NCBI RefSeq assembly: GCF_001646865.1
Contig: NZ_LRRB01000197.1
Location: forward strand, 35,766 to 99,765
Direction: 5' to 3'
DNA: 64,000 bases
Source: Aldersonia kunmingensis
GTDB lineage: Bacteria > Actinomycetota > Actinomycetes > Mycobacteriales > Mycobacteriaceae
Part shown: in pieces, positions 50,659 through 61,061 of the stretch
Numbering within the stretch: position 1 is the first letter of the stretch
Layout of the letters: every line of letters begins with the position of its first letter
Made by a program: the position numbers and the translations under genes
Notes under the pieces: generated by a model
The model's input: the letters and a program-made list of their open reading frames with translations, nothing else
Databases searched by the model: none
What the model was told of the DNA's origin: nothing

Positions 50659-51429
50659 ATGAAGTTGACTCGTATCGCGGCGAGCACCTCGATGGCCCTC
50701 GCAACCGCGGTTGCAGCGGCAGGTATCGCCCAGGCCGCGCCCGCTCCTTCCCCTAATCCGGTCCAGCAAGAGATTCGTTACAACACCAAACTGGTCGACA
50801 AGACCGTTGTCACGACCCTCGACGGCGGCACCTTCAAGATTGCCGACGACAAGCGCACGTTCGAGATCAAGGATGAGGCCGGCAACGCCGTTGTGCGTAT
50901 GCCCCTGTCGTTCACCTTGGACAGCATTTCGCACCCGGTGAGCGCGAAGGTCGAGGCTGACGGGACCGTCCTTGAACTGACTCCCGATATGGATATTCGC
51001 AAGGCGCGTCCGGTATTCGTGAAGCCGGTGGCTTCGCCCGTCGAAGACCAGCGTGCGCTGTCGCAGTTCTCCTCCTATCTCGGAGTGGGTACCTCCATCG
51101 GCACCTTCCTCGGGACTGCCGCCGGAGTCGTTGTTGGTGCGGTCATAGGCTGCGCCGCCGGTTTCGTAATCGGATGCCTTCCGGCAGCGGCGCCGTTCGC
51201 CGCGATCGGCGGCATCATCGGCATGGTGGCCGTCGGCGGACCGGTCGTCGCCTACTCGGCCATTGAGCTCGTCAACACGCTGATGGCCAAGCCCGGCACG
51301 AGCAAGTACGCCGACAAGACCTACAACGTGGCGCCCAAGTCCGGTGCTCCGGCAGCCCCGAAGAAGCCCGCGGCGGAGGAACTGCCTGCGGCTGACTCCG
51401 AGGCTCCGGAAGCGGTGCCCGCGGGCTAG
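50659..51429 (+). CDS. Exported glycine-zipper-like protein, paralogue 4 of 4
   Basis: 256 aa from ATG 50659. Signal peptide (AASTSMALATAVAAAGI), soluble domain (LVDKTVVTTLDGGTFKIADD, PLSFTLDSISHPVS, LELTPDMDIRKAR), glycine-zipper stretch (IGTFLGTAAGVVVGAVIG) and, unlike the other three, a longer Lys/Glu/Ala/Pro tail (APKKPAAEELPAADSEAPEA). The altered tail suggests specialised partners. It is followed by a strong terminator at 51446-51480 that closes the array. Confidence 0.7.
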   Translation: MKLTRIAASTSMALATAVAAAGIAQAAPAPSPNPVQQEIRYNTKLVDKTVVTTLDGGTFKIADDKRTFEIKDEAGNAVVRMPLSFTLDSISHPVSAKVEADGTVLELTPDMDIRKARPVFVKPVASPVEDQRALSQFSSYLGVGTSIGTFLGTAAGVVVGAVIGCAAGFVIGCLPAAAPFAAIGGIIGMVAVGGPVVAYSAIELVNTLMAKPGTSKYADKTYNVAPKSGAPAAPKKPAAEELPAADSEAPEAVPAG

Positions 51430-51445
51430 TACCCGGAACCACACA

Positions 51446-51480
51446 CAACGGCCCGGCCTCGTAATGAGGCCGGGCCGTTG
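51446..51480 (+). terminator. Strong terminator after paralogue 4
   Basis: Perfect 15-bp arms, 51446-51460 and 51466-51480, around GTAAT, then TTGTTTC. Confidence 0.9.
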
Positions 51481-51570
51481 TTGTTTCGGGGTTGGGCCAT
51501 GGGTTCTTTCGGACGACGTGTGCCGGCGAAGATGTGCCGCGGGATCCGTGCGCGGGGTCCCCGCAAATGC

Positions 51571-51599
51571 CAGCGGCCTTCCCCTTGGGAAGGCCGCTG
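51571..51599 (-). terminator. Terminator after protease 1
   Basis: Perfect 13-bp arms, 51571-51583 and 51587-51599, around a 3-base loop, 17 bp past the protease stop on the minus strand. Confidence 0.8.
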
Positions 51600-51616
51600 C
51601 GTTGGTTCGGTTCGGA

Positions 51617-52924
51617 CTAGTTCGTGCGCACCCGCACGCCGGGATTGTCAGCGAGGATCGCGGTGATCGGCGTCGCGAAGAGGATCGGTCGGTCGCCGGT
51701 GACGATGCCGATGATGTTCGGGATCTCGCAGATCGGGAAGTCCGCGACCGAAGAGGCGCTGGACACTCCGAGTGCGCGTCTGCCGGTGACCACGGCACCG
51801 CCGCTGTCACCGGGCAGGGCGCAGATGCTCGAGGCGAATCCGTCGACGAGCTTGTGCTCGCCGACGAGCACGTCCTGATCGACGGCGATTACGTTGCCGC
51901 AGCTGAAGCCAGTCCGCGAGCCCGCCTTGCAGACCGGGGCCCCGACGACGGGGGTTGCGACGCCATCGATCCCAAGCGGTGCCGCGCCGGGAACACGAAT
52001 GCCGTTGTTCTGGAAACGCCCACGTGCGCCAGGGTCGGGGGTCACGATCGACCAGTCATGGCCTTCGAGGTTCGAGCGGCCGAACGTGCCGATCAACGGG
52101 CCTTGCCGGTCGAGCTGGCCCAATTCGTACAGCGCAGCCGCGGCCGGTGTCCCAGCGGTCCCGAGATCGGGGTTGCAGTGGCCCGCAGTGATGTTGACGG
52201 GCTGGCCGCGTCCATCGATGCTGTTGAAGCCCAACGAGCAGCGCAGGGCGACCTCGCCGGTCGAAGCAATGAAGCCGTCGCCGCCGGCGAGCGCACCGGG
52301 CGGCGTCAGCGCGGCATCGACCAGGGGAATCGGCGCGGGCTGCGGGGCGGCCGCGGCCGGGACTACGAAGACATGCGCGGGGTTGACGAACCCGGGCAGT
52401 TGGATTCCTGGAATCGCCGCAACCTGGACGGACAGTGTGTTGTTCAGGGTGTCGACCGCGATCCCGCGGACCAGCGAAGCGATCTCGGCAGGCTGCGAGG
52501 CGAACCAATCGGCGAGCGACTTCTTCTCCGCCTGCAGGGTGGCCGAGCTCTTCGCAACCTCTGCGACTGCGAAACCCTGCTTCTGCACGGCAGCACGTGC
52601 CGCGGCCAGTTGGGGTCCTGGCGCGAGGCCGATCGTCGCGCGGCCGTCCCGGTCGAGCCAGGATCCTGCGAACGCCGCGGGGTGCTGCTGCTCGGCGATC
52701 TTCGCGAACTCGGCGAGCTTCTGGGCCAGTTCGGCGCGCTCGAGATACTCGTCGGGGCTGAGCGCGAGGTCGTGCTCGATGGCCTGGACGAGCTCGATCG
52801 GTAGGTGCGGGGCCTGGTCGGAAACCTCGGAATCCGGGGCCGCGTGCGCAACAGCACCCGCTCCGAGCGCGAGCAGAACCACAGTACCGAGCGCGGCTAC
52901 CGGCCGTGCGATCGAACGTGCCAT
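51617..52924 (-). CDS. Secreted S1-family (streptogrisin-like) serine protease 1
   Basis: 435 aa from ATG 52924. The signal peptide is cleaved near AHA-AP (residue 29). A helical propeptide follows to about residue 205, then a chymotrypsin-fold domain with the full triad His249 (NITAGHC), Asp290 (GHDWSIV) and Ser374 (PGDSGGA). Cys pairs at 229/250 and 332/342 fit the disulfides of bacterial S1 proteases. The propeptide probably keeps the enzyme inactive until export. A paralogue lies 150 bp upstream on the same strand. Substrate unknown. Confidence 0.85.
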   Translation of the reverse strand: MARSIARPVAALGTVVLLALGAGAVAHAAPDSEVSDQAPHLPIELVQAIEHDLALSPDEYLERAELAQKLAEFAKIAEQQHPAAFAGSWLDRDGRATIGLAPGPQLAAARAAVQKQGFAVAEVAKSSATLQAEKKSLADWFASQPAEIASLVRGIAVDTLNNTLSVQVAAIPGIQLPGFVNPAHVFVVPAAAAPQPAPIPLVDAALTPPGALAGGDGFIASTGEVALRCSLGFNSIDGRGQPVNITAGHCNPDLGTAGTPAAAALYELGQLDRQGPLIGTFGRSNLEGHDWSIVTPDPGARGRFQNNGIRVPGAAPLGIDGVATPVVGAPVCKAGSRTGFSCGNVIAVDQDVLVGEHKLVDGFASSICALPGDSGGAVVTGRRALGVSSASSVADFPICEIPNIIGIVTGDRPILFATPITAILADNPGVRVRTN

Positions 52925-53074
52925 GGCGTCTCCTCGACTTTCATTAAGACGGATGCGCTCAGCGCAGTCTGCCCCACCAGCGCTGTTCCGGCGACCAGCG
53001 CGCTTACCGACTATATGGGCTGTTGACAATAGTCACGTCGGCAACATCTGAAACGTGACCTGGGTGGACGGCGC

Positions 53075-54418
53075 TTATCCCGTCCGAACCCGGATTCCGG
53101 CGCCGACTCCACCACCGGAGCTCGCGTCGATATCGGTCAGGATGTCGCGGATCGAAATACCGAGGCTCGCGGTGCCTCCACCGGGCGCAAGCGAGATGTT
53201 GGCTTCGGGGCACGACGTCGCATTGGCCGAGTTCGACCCGCTATTGATGCCGAGCGCGAGCGTGCCGGTGACGAGCGCGCCGCCGCTGTCGCCGGCGAGG
53301 GTGCATGCGGTGCTGGCGAAGCCGCGGATGAGCATCGGGTCGCCCTCGGGGCTGAAGAGGTGGGCCTCGACGTGGTCCGCGACGATCACGCCGCAGGTGA
53401 AGGCGGAGGTCTGTCCGGACTTGCACACCGGCGCGCCGATGACGGGTTCCGCAGTACCGGTCACCGTGAGAGTGGTGCCGTTCCCGCCGCGGATGAATGG
53501 CCCGGCGAGCGGGCTCCCAGCCACGCTGTTGTTGAACTTGATCAACGAGTAATCGAGGTGGTTGTGCGCAGGGTCGCCAATCGAAGCCCGATCGAAGCTG
53601 CCAACCTGTGGGCTGTCGCGCACGTCGCGCAGATTCGGGATGTAGACGCCTGCGCCGCCTCCGGAGTTGCCGCCCGCAATCGTCGGATCGCAGTGTCCGG
53701 CACTCACATTGAGCGCATCGCCGTGCGCATCGACGCTGTTGAAACCGAACGAGCAGACGCCGATCTCGGTGACCGAGGTGTCGCGCAGTGGCCCGCGGGT
53801 GCTGAGAAAGGTGTCGCCGCCCATCGGCCGCGGGTCAACCGGTCCGCCACCGCCAGGAGTCAGCACCACCTTGATGTTGCCGATGACTGTGGGCAGGTTC
53901 AGCTGCCGTCCGGTCGGGCTGTTGGTCACGTCGATGACGATCTGACTGTTGAGCAGGTCGATCATCACGCCGTTGATCTGTGACGACGCGGAATCCGGCA
54001 GTTCCGCAATCTGCCGGTTGAGTTGCCCGACGCTACGTTCGAGATCGTTGGCCGAGATCGGCATCATCCGAGTCTGGTAGCCGTCACGAAGGGCGCCCGA
54101 GGCAGCCGTACCGGAGGTGACGCCGATAACCGCTGTCCCGTCCGGGCTGAGCCAGGCGCCGCTGAATTCATTGGGCCAGGTGCCGCGGAAATTGCGCGCG
54201 TACGAGCCGAGATCCTGAGCCTGGGCGGCCCGGGTGAGGTACTGCTCGGGCGTCATGTGGAGGTCGCGGCCGATGGCCTCAACCAGTTCGATGGGCAACG
54301 CGATGTTCGGTTCCGCGTTCGCGGTACTCGCGAGATCGGAGACAGTCACGGTGGTGCCGACGATCAAGGTCAAAGCCGAGCCGGCGACAGCGGCGCGCAG
54401 CGCCGTCCACTTGCGCAT
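53075..54418 (-). CDS. Secreted S1-family serine protease 2
   Basis: 447 aa. Signal peptide with cleavage near ANA-EP (residue 36), propeptide opening with NIALPIELVEAIGRDLHMTP, which matches LPIELVQAIEHDLALSP of protease 1. The triad is complete: His242 (SAGHC), Asp289 (HLDYSLI), Ser378 (AGDSGGA). The C-terminus is Gly/Ser-rich, ending GAGIRVRTG, close to the GVRVRTN of protease 1. The two enzymes are tandem paralogues with diverged middle regions, so they probably differ in substrate or timing. Confidence 0.85.
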   Translation of the reverse strand: MRKWTALRAAVAGSALTLIVGTTVTVSDLASTANAEPNIALPIELVEAIGRDLHMTPEQYLTRAAQAQDLGSYARNFRGTWPNEFSGAWLSPDGTAVIGVTSGTAASGALRDGYQTRMMPISANDLERSVGQLNRQIAELPDSASSQINGVMIDLLNSQIVIDVTNSPTGRQLNLPTVIGNIKVVLTPGGGGPVDPRPMGGDTFLSTRGPLRDTSVTEIGVCSFGFNSVDAHGDALNVSAGHCDPTIAGGNSGGGAGVYIPNLRDVRDSPQVGSFDRASIGDPAHNHLDYSLIKFNNSVAGSPLAGPFIRGGNGTTLTVTGTAEPVIGAPVCKSGQTSAFTCGVIVADHVEAHLFSPEGDPMLIRGFASTACTLAGDSGGALVTGTLALGINSGSNSANATSCPEANISLAPGGGTASLGISIRDILTDIDASSGGGVGAGIRVRTG

Positions 54419-54495
54419 CGAGTTCCTTCGGAAAGTTCGTGACTTAGGGTGCGGGGGTTCACAATAGTCACGACTGCGACGCAGGTCACGTCAGG

Positions 54496-55809
54496 TTACG
54501 GATTGCCAAGTCCGGCAGGCCCACTGGAGGAACCGTTGCCCTCCAGAGGGTTCGGATACTCCGTGCCGCTCTCTGCCCCGGCGGAGCGTTCGACGCTTGG
54601 ATCGTCGAACCAGTTGTAATCCCACGAGTCATCGAACCCGCCATAACCAGGGAAGCGACGCTCGGTAGTCGAGTCGGACGGACCGCCTGGGTACCACCAA
54701 TCGTGTTCGGTCATCTCGGGAGGAGTCGTAGGGGGTGTCGTTATTGCCGGTGCGGTCGTCGTCGGTGTGATTACCGGGGCGACCGTAGTTGTCGAGGTCT
54801 CGATCAAAGGCAGCGGCATCGCCGGCGGAGCTGACACATCGGCGACCGGAGCCGGAATGGGGTCCGGAGTCCATTCCTCGGCGACAACCGGCTCTTCGAT
54901 CGGGGAAAGAGCGGGAAGCGCCATGGGCGCTATGTCGGCCGGTCGCGGTGCGGGCTGGATGGTCCCCGCGGGGGCGGCCGCAATCGGAGGAACTTCCGAT
55001 GAAGTGTCGGTCCGCAGTGCGAACGCGATCGAGGCAGTCGCCAAGGCGAATGCTGCGGCGAATCCCGCCGCGACCAGTAGTGGCGTGCGACCATTCCGTC
55101 GCGATGGTGCCACTGACGCCGCATGGACCATGGCCGTGGATGCGGACGGTAGGACCACCTCCTTCGAAACGGCCGGCATGAGCGCCGAATACGCTTCTTC
55201 CGTTATCGGGACCGGAACGACCGGAATTTCATCCGTCGGCGGATCGTCCGGAATGGAAACGGCGACTGCCGCGGCCGCGTAAGCCAATTCGGCGGGTGTA
55301 GCCGTGGTCGATGCGTCGTCGGACGGCTCCCCGTCGGTTAGCGCGGGTACCGGCTGCGCCGGGCGCAACGTGACGTGCCGGAGGCCGAGATAGGCAAGAG
55401 ACTCGCGAACCGACGAGAGGACGCGATCCGGCCACTGTGGTGGGTACGCCGCGACGACGTTCGTCGCGCCATGCAGATCCGCGGATGCGATGTCGAGCAG
55501 GCAGAACACCGCGGTCGCGTACAGGTCTGCTGCCTGGTACGCCATCCCGTCGCCGAGCTCTACCCCGTCGGGGTCGCCTAGGTGACCTATGAAGTCCGAT
55601 ACCGCCGTCGCGTCGTCGGCGCCCGGACTGCCGATCGCGGTGCCGTTCTCGGACATGTAGAGCACAGTGTCGCGGACGATGTATTCGGTGCTCATGACGT
55701 CGGCGGTGGTATCGGAGTCGATCGCAGTCGTACGACTGTGTGCGGCGTCGCGGATGATCACTGCGGTGCTTTCGGACGCGCCGATCCAGAGGCCGACCCC
55801 ATTGGCCAT
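54496..55809 (-). CDS. Membrane protein with N-terminal actin/Hsp70-like half-domain
   Basis: 437 aa. The start VGLWIGASESTAVIIRDAA looks like the first strand pair of an actin/Hsp70 ATPase without the DLGTT loop. VVAAYPPQWPDRVLSSVRES, LAYLGLRHVTL and AELAYAAAAVAVSIPD continue the pattern as far as about 190, and nothing resembling the second lobe follows. One membrane helix (LLVAAGFAAAFALATASIAFAL) near 250 precedes a long Pro/Thr/Ser-rich extracytoplasmic part. It resembles the protein at 35473-36780 in plan. It is divergent from dnaK across the HAIR-bearing region and may share regulation. Confidence 0.6.
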   Translation of the reverse strand: MANGVGLWIGASESTAVIIRDAAHSRTTAIDSDTTADVMSTEYIVRDTVLYMSENGTAIGSPGADDATAVSDFIGHLGDPDGVELGDGMAYQAADLYATAVFCLLDIASADLHGATNVVAAYPPQWPDRVLSSVRESLAYLGLRHVTLRPAQPVPALTDGEPSDDASTTATPAELAYAAAAVAVSIPDDPPTDEIPVVPVPITEEAYSALMPAVSKEVVLPSASTAMVHAASVAPSRRNGRTPLLVAAGFAAAFALATASIAFALRTDTSSEVPPIAAAPAGTIQPAPRPADIAPMALPALSPIEEPVVAEEWTPDPIPAPVADVSAPPAMPLPLIETSTTTVAPVITPTTTAPAITTPPTTPPEMTEHDWWYPGGPSDSTTERRFPGYGGFDDSWDYNWFDDPSVERSAGAESGTEYPNPLEGNGSSSGPAGLGNP

Positions 55810-56085
55810 GCCCGACCCCTCTCATACGCGAGAACCAGGGGATTCTCGACGCGTTTCGCCGCCGACTAGAGGCAACGTAACCACAACAAACCAGGGGCGG
55901 AGGCGCCCTTGCTGAGGTTGTCGTCGCAACTGTGTCATGGGTTACACATTTGTGGCCTTAAGGATGCCGGACCTCGATCGGAGGGTGTGCTGTGGGTGCC
56001 ACTTCGTGGCCGGTCAGCCCCGAAAGATTCGCCTCGGCACCCGGGAACAATCTCGCGTCGCCCGCCGTTGTGTCCAGTGTCAACA

Positions 56086-56104
56086 TTGAGCGTGGCAGAC
56101 TCAA
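56086..56104. promoter_or_regulatory. HAIR element 1 (HspR operator)
   Basis: TTGAGC-N7-ACTCAA, nearly the consensus HspR-associated inverted repeat, just upstream of the -35 box. Confidence 0.8.
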
Positions 56105-56112
56105 GTCTGAAA

Positions 56113-56141
56113 TTGACTCGGCGCGGATTGCCGGGCAGGAT
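56113..56141 (+). promoter_or_regulatory. dnaK promoter
   Basis: TTGACT (56113-56118) and CAGGAT (56136-56141) are separated by 17 bp, between HAIR elements 1 and 2, with HAIR 2 beginning at the -10 box. Confidence 0.55.
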
Positions 56142-56159
56142 TGAGCCGACCACGCTCAG
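56141..56159. promoter_or_regulatory. HAIR element 2 (HspR operator)
   Basis: TTGAGC-N7-GCTCAG, overlapping the -10 and start region of the promoter, where HspR binding would block transcription. Confidence 0.75.
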
Positions 56160-56195
56160 TGTTCGCCGGAAAGGGCATCAGTGCCCCTCCCGAAA

Positions 56196-56214
56196 TTGAG
56201 CACACTGCGCTCAG
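56196..56214. promoter_or_regulatory. HAIR element 3 (HspR operator)
   Basis: TTGAGC-N7-GCTCAG, identical in arms to element 2, 68 bp before the dnaK start. Confidence 0.75.
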
Positions 56215-56281
56215 CAAGATGGGTGCAGACGAACCGCGGGCATCGGATTGCCTGCGGGAACGGAAATACAAGGAGGAACAA

Positions 56282-58126
56282 ATGGCTCGTGCGGTCGGAA
56301 TCGACCTCGGCACCACGAACTCGGTTGTCGCCGTCCTCGAGGGCGGCGAGCCGGTTGTTGTTGCGAACTCTGAAGGGTCGCGCACCACGCCGTCGGTCGT
56401 CGCTTTCGCCAAGAACGGCGAGGTTCTCGTCGGTCAGCCCGCGAAGAATCAGGCGGTCACCAACGTCGACCGCACGATTCGCTCGGTGAAGCGCCACGTC
56501 GGCTCGGACTGGAACGTCGCGATCGACGACAAGAACTACACCTCGCAGGAGATCAGCGCGCGCGTGCTGCAGAAGCTCAAGCGCGACGCGGAGGCCTACC
56601 TCGGCGAGGAGATCACCGACGCGGTGATCACCGTCCCCGCGTACTTCGAGGACGCGCAGCGTCAGGCCACCAAGGAGGCCGGCCAGATCGCGGGCCTCAA
56701 CGTCCTGCGCATCGTCAACGAGCCCACCGCGGCCGCGCTCGCGTACGGCCTGGACAAGGGTGACAAGGAACAGACCATCCTGGTGTTCGACCTCGGTGGT
56801 GGCACGTTCGACGTGTCCCTGCTGGAGATCGGCGAGGGTGTCGTCGAGGTCCGCGCGACCTCGGGTGACAACCACCTCGGTGGCGACGACTGGGATCAGC
56901 GCGTCGTCGACTGGCTGGTGGAGAAGTTCAAGGCGCAGAACGGCATTGACCTCACCAAGGACAAGATGGCCCTGCAGCGTCTGCGCGAGGCTGCCGAGAA
57001 GGCGAAAATCGAGCTGAGCTCGAGCCAGAGCACCTCGATCAACCTGCCCTACATCACCGTCGACGCCGACAAGAACCCGCTGTTCCTCGACGAGCAGCTG
57101 TCCCGCGCCGAGTTCCAGAAGATCACCTCCGACCTGCTGGACCGCACCCGTGCGCCGTTCCAGTCGGTGATCAAGGACGCCGGTATCGCGGTCAAGGACA
57201 TCGACCACGTGGTGCTCGTCGGCGGTTCCACCCGTATGCCCGCCGTCACCGATCTGGTGCGAGAGCTGACCGGCGGCCGTGAGCCCAACAAGGGCGTCAA
57301 CCCGGACGAGGTTGTCGCCGTGGGCGCCGCGCTCCAGGCCGGCGTGCTCAAGGGCGAGGTCAAGGACGTGCTGCTCCTCGACGTCACCCCGCTGTCCCTC
57401 GGCATCGAGACCAAGGGTGGCGTGATGACCAAGCTCATCGAGCGCAACACCACCATTCCGACGAAGCGGTCGGAGACCTTCACCACGGCCGACGACAATC
57501 AGCCGTCGGTGCAGATCCAGGTGTTCCAGGGTGAACGCGAGATCGCCTCGCACAACAAGCTGCTCGGCTCGTTCGAGCTGACCGGCATCCCGCCGGCTCC
57601 GCGCGGCGTCCCGCAGATCGAGGTCACCTTCGACATCGATGCCAACGGCATCGTGCACGTGACCGCGAAGGACAAGGGCACCGGCAAGGAGAACACGATC
57701 AAGATCCAGGACGGCTCCGGCCTGTCCCAGGACGAGATCGACCGGATGATCAAGGACGCCGAGGCGCATGCCGCCGAGGACAAGACCCGGCGCGAGGAAG
57801 CGGAGACCCGCAACCAGGCCGAGTCGCTCGTCCACCAGACCGAGAAGTTCATCGCCGACAACACCGACAAGGTGCCCGGTGACGTGAAGGACAAGGTCGA
57901 GGCAGCGATCAAGGACGCCAAGGACGCGCTCGCCGGTTCCGATATCGCGGCCGTGAAGACCGCGGTGGAGAAGCTGGCCACCGAGTCGCAGGCACTCGGC
58001 CAGGCGCTCTACGAAGCGCAGGCCGCCGACGCCGCGGCGTCGGGCAACGGCTCCGAGGCCGCCGGCGACGACCAGGTCGTCGACGCGGAGGTCGTGGACG
58101 AGCCGAGTGACTCGGAGCGGAAGTGA
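56282..58126 (+). CDS. dnaK: Hsp70 chaperone DnaK
   Basis: 614 aa from ATG 56282 after AGGAGG. The ATPase domain has [30 protein letters not shown], the phosphate-2 loop [16 protein letters not shown] and [16 protein letters not shown]. The substrate-binding domain and helical lid run from about 370 to 590, and the acidic C-terminus ends [12 protein letters not shown]. The length is normal for actinobacteria, which lack a 24-residue insert of E. coli DnaK. It is the first gene of the dnaK-grpE-dnaJ-hspR operon. Confidence 0.98.
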   Translation: MARAVGIDLGTTNSVVAVLEGGEPVVVANSEGSRTTPSVVAFAKNGEVLVGQPAKNQAVTNVDRTIRSVKRHVGSDWNVAIDDKNYTSQEISARVLQKLKRDAEAYLGEEITDAVITVPAYFEDAQRQATKEAGQIAGLNVLRIVNEPTAAALAYGLDKGDKEQTILVFDLGGGTFDVSLLEIGEGVVEVRATSGDNHLGGDDWDQRVVDWLVEKFKAQNGIDLTKDKMALQRLREAAEKAKIELSSSQSTSINLPYITVDADKNPLFLDEQLSRAEFQKITSDLLDRTRAPFQSVIKDAGIAVKDIDHVVLVGGSTRMPAVTDLVRELTGGREPNKGVNPDEVVAVGAALQAGVLKGEVKDVLLLDVTPLSLGIETKGGVMTKLIERNTTIPTKRSETFTTADDNQPSVQIQVFQGEREIASHNKLLGSFELTGIPPAPRGVPQIEVTFDIDANGIVHVTAKDKGTGKENTIKIQDGSGLSQDEIDRMIKDAEAHAAEDKTRREEAETRNQAESLVHQTEKFIADNTDKVPGDVKDKVEAAIKDAKDALAGSDIAAVKTAVEKLATESQALGQALYEAQAADAAASGNGSEAAGDDQVVDAEVVDEPSDSERK

Positions 58127-58800
58127 CCGCAGGTAACACCGAGCCGCGGGAGCGGAGCGACCAGTCGTCGCAGTTGGGCGACGTGGAGGAGTCGGAGGGA
58201 CTTGCCGGCACCGGTTCCGCGCCGCAACCCGGCCCGGTGGACATCGATTCGCTCGAGCACGCCTTGCACGGTGATTCCGAGGTCTCGGAGGACGGCAGCG
58301 CGAATGGTGACGGCGTCGTGGACAACCGCGACGCCCAGATCACCGAGTTGACGGACCAACTGCAGCGACTGCAGGCCGAGTTCGCCAACTACAAGCGCCG
58401 TCAGGATCGCGATCGGCCGGCAGTAATCGAGAGCGCCAAGGCGACCGTGCTCGGCGCCCTGCTCCCGGTGCTCGACGATCTCGATCGTGCCCGCGCGCAC
58501 GGCGATCTCGAGTCCGGCCCGTTGAAGTCGGTAGCGGACAAGCTCGCCGGCGTGTTCGACGGGCTCGGCGTCGAGACGTTCGGCGTCGAGGGTGAACCCT
58601 TCGATCCGGCGGTACACGAGGCTGTTCAGCACGAGGGTGACGGGTCCAATCCCGTGCTCGGCGTGGTGATGAGGCAGGGTTACCGGTTCGGTGAGAAAGT
58701 GCTTCGTACCGCAATGGTCGGCGTCGTAGACGCCGCGGTGCCAGAGGCGCCCAAGGGCGGCGAGGGCGAAGCTCCGGCGAGTGCGCCGGAACAGCAGTAA
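58123..58800 (+). CDS. grpE: Nucleotide exchange factor GrpE
   Basis: 225 aa from GTG 58123, overlapping the dnaK stop (GTGA). An unstructured acidic N-terminus of about 65 residues leads to the long coiled coil ([21 protein letters not shown]) and the C-terminal beta domain with [17 protein letters not shown] and [19 protein letters not shown]. It releases ADP from DnaK. The overlap with dnaK keeps their synthesis coupled. Confidence 0.95.
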   Translation: MTAGNTEPRERSDQSSQLGDVEESEGLAGTGSAPQPGPVDIDSLEHALHGDSEVSEDGSANGDGVVDNRDAQITELTDQLQRLQAEFANYKRRQDRDRPAVIESAKATVLGALLPVLDDLDRARAHGDLESGPLKSVADKLAGVFDGLGVETFGVEGEPFDPAVHEAVQHEGDGSNPVLGVVMRQGYRFGEKVLRTAMVGVVDAAVPEAPKGGEGEAPASAPEQQ

Positions 58801-58827
58801 CGACAACGCGAGAGGAGGAGACGCCCA

Positions 58828-59986
<1,159 letters not shown>

Positions 59987-59994
<8 letters not shown>

Positions 59995-60373
59995 GCCGAC
60001 CGAATCGGAGACGACCCAGTTTTTCGTGATCTCGGTGGCCGCGCAGCTGTCCGGCATGCACGCGCAGACGCTGCGGACCTACGACCGGCTTGGCTTGGTC
60101 ACGCCGCAGCGCACTACCGGTGGGGGGCGGCGTTATTCGGCCCGCGACGTGGCGTTGCTGCGTGAGGTGCAGCGGCTGTCCCAGGATGAGGGCGTCAATC
60201 TCGCCGGCATCAAGCGGATCATCGAGCTGACCAACCAGGTCGAGGCATTGCAGGCGCGCATCGAGGAGATGGCCGCGGAGATTACCCGGATGGCGCAGGG
60301 CCAGCGGCGCGAACTGGTCCCGGTCCCGCGGAGCACGGCGCTCGTCGTCTGGCAGCCCAAGAACCGCCGCTAA
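59987..60373 (+). CDS. hspR: MerR-family heat-shock repressor HspR
   Basis: 128 aa from ATG 59987, overlapping dnaJ by 8 bp. The MerR winged helix is complete: [30 protein letters not shown], given here in summary over residues 11-40, then [21 protein letters not shown] coiled coil ([21 protein letters not shown]) follows. HspR binds HAIR elements with DnaK as co-repressor; the three HAIR sites upstream of dnaK make this an autoregulatory loop. The C-terminal tail ([13 protein letters not shown]) is like that of mycobacterial HspR. Confidence 0.95.
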
Positions 60374-60497
60374 CACAAGCGCGCACCCGTTTGGTCCCCC
60401 CAGTCGGGTGCAAATCTTGTTCCCGGGGCCGAAACTTCGCCCAGATCTACACAATTCGCATCCGTTTGGCGCTCGGGTGTGGGCGGTTCGAGCCGCG

Positions 60498-61061
60498 CTA
60501 TTCGGGCTCCGGCACCGGCAGATACCGGACGAAGAACTGCGTGGTCAGCTCGTCCGACTCGATTGCCCGCGTGATATCGGCGCGGGCTTCCTCCGCGAGC
60601 CGGCGCAAATGCTCCAGTGGCACATCCGGTTTCGCGGTCATGGTGATCCGCACCGTACGCCCGCCCCGATCGTCGATCGCGATCCCGGTGGCCTCCTCGA
60701 CCTCGGGGGAGCGGCTCAGGATCGCGGCAGTCGCCTCGGCCAATGGCCCGGTCTCGATGGTCGCGGTGCCGACCTCGACGCCGGTCTCGAGTTCCAATTC
60801 CCCGGCCCGGTTCGGCCGCACATTCTCGAGCAACAGCCAGCCGCCGAGCGCCAGTCCGGTGAGAGTGGCGGCCGCGAGTGCCCATGGCCACCAATTCTGT
60901 TCCGGTGCAGCGGTATACCACTCCTGATCCGCGTACCCGAAGAGGTCGCGCACCGGGTCGATCTCGGCCCACCAGCCGATCACGAGCAGTCCTCCGGCAA
61001 TGAGGGCGATCCCGAGGATAGCGCTGACGGCGCGGTCGAACCCGGCAAGCGCGGGTTTCAT
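60498..61061 (-). CDS. AmaP-like alkaline-shock membrane anchor
   Basis: 187 aa. Two transmembrane helices near the N-terminus (AVSAILGIALIAGGLLVIGW and WALAAATLTGLALGGWLLL) are followed by a soluble domain of about 110 residues with DRGGRTVRITMTAKPDVPLEHL, like the anchor proteins (AmaP) that hold Asp23 at the membrane in Firmicutes. It is the last of six coupled genes; its ATG overlaps the stop of the DUF6286 gene. It is convergent with hspR, 124 bp apart. Confidence 0.75.
   Translation of the reverse strand: MKPALAGFDRAVSAILGIALIAGGLLVIGWWAEIDPVRDLFGYADQEWYTAAPEQNWWPWALAAATLTGLALGGWLLLENVRPNRAGELELETGVEVGTATIETGPLAEATAAILSRSPEVEEATGIAIDDRGGRTVRITMTAKPDVPLEHLRRLAEEARADITRAIESDELTTQFFVRYLPVPEPE

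Larger units (their letters stand above)
55810..56281. promoter_or_regulatory. Divergent control region of dnaK and the Hsp70-like membrane gene
   Basis: 472 bp without a gene. It contains three HAIR-type elements and a dnaK promoter in its right third (56086-56214). The left part, 55810-56080, should hold the promoter of the minus-strand gene. No further palindrome stands out there. Confidence 0.7.

Noticed and set aside
53075..54418. A catalytically dead protease paralogue
   Set aside because: His242, Asp289 and Ser378 are all in proper motifs, so there is no sign of inactivation.
56156..57835. A 559-aa frame antisense to dnaK
   Set aside because: Antisense open frames are common opposite highly expressed high-G+C genes; composition is Leu/Val/Gly/Arg-skewed with no domain.
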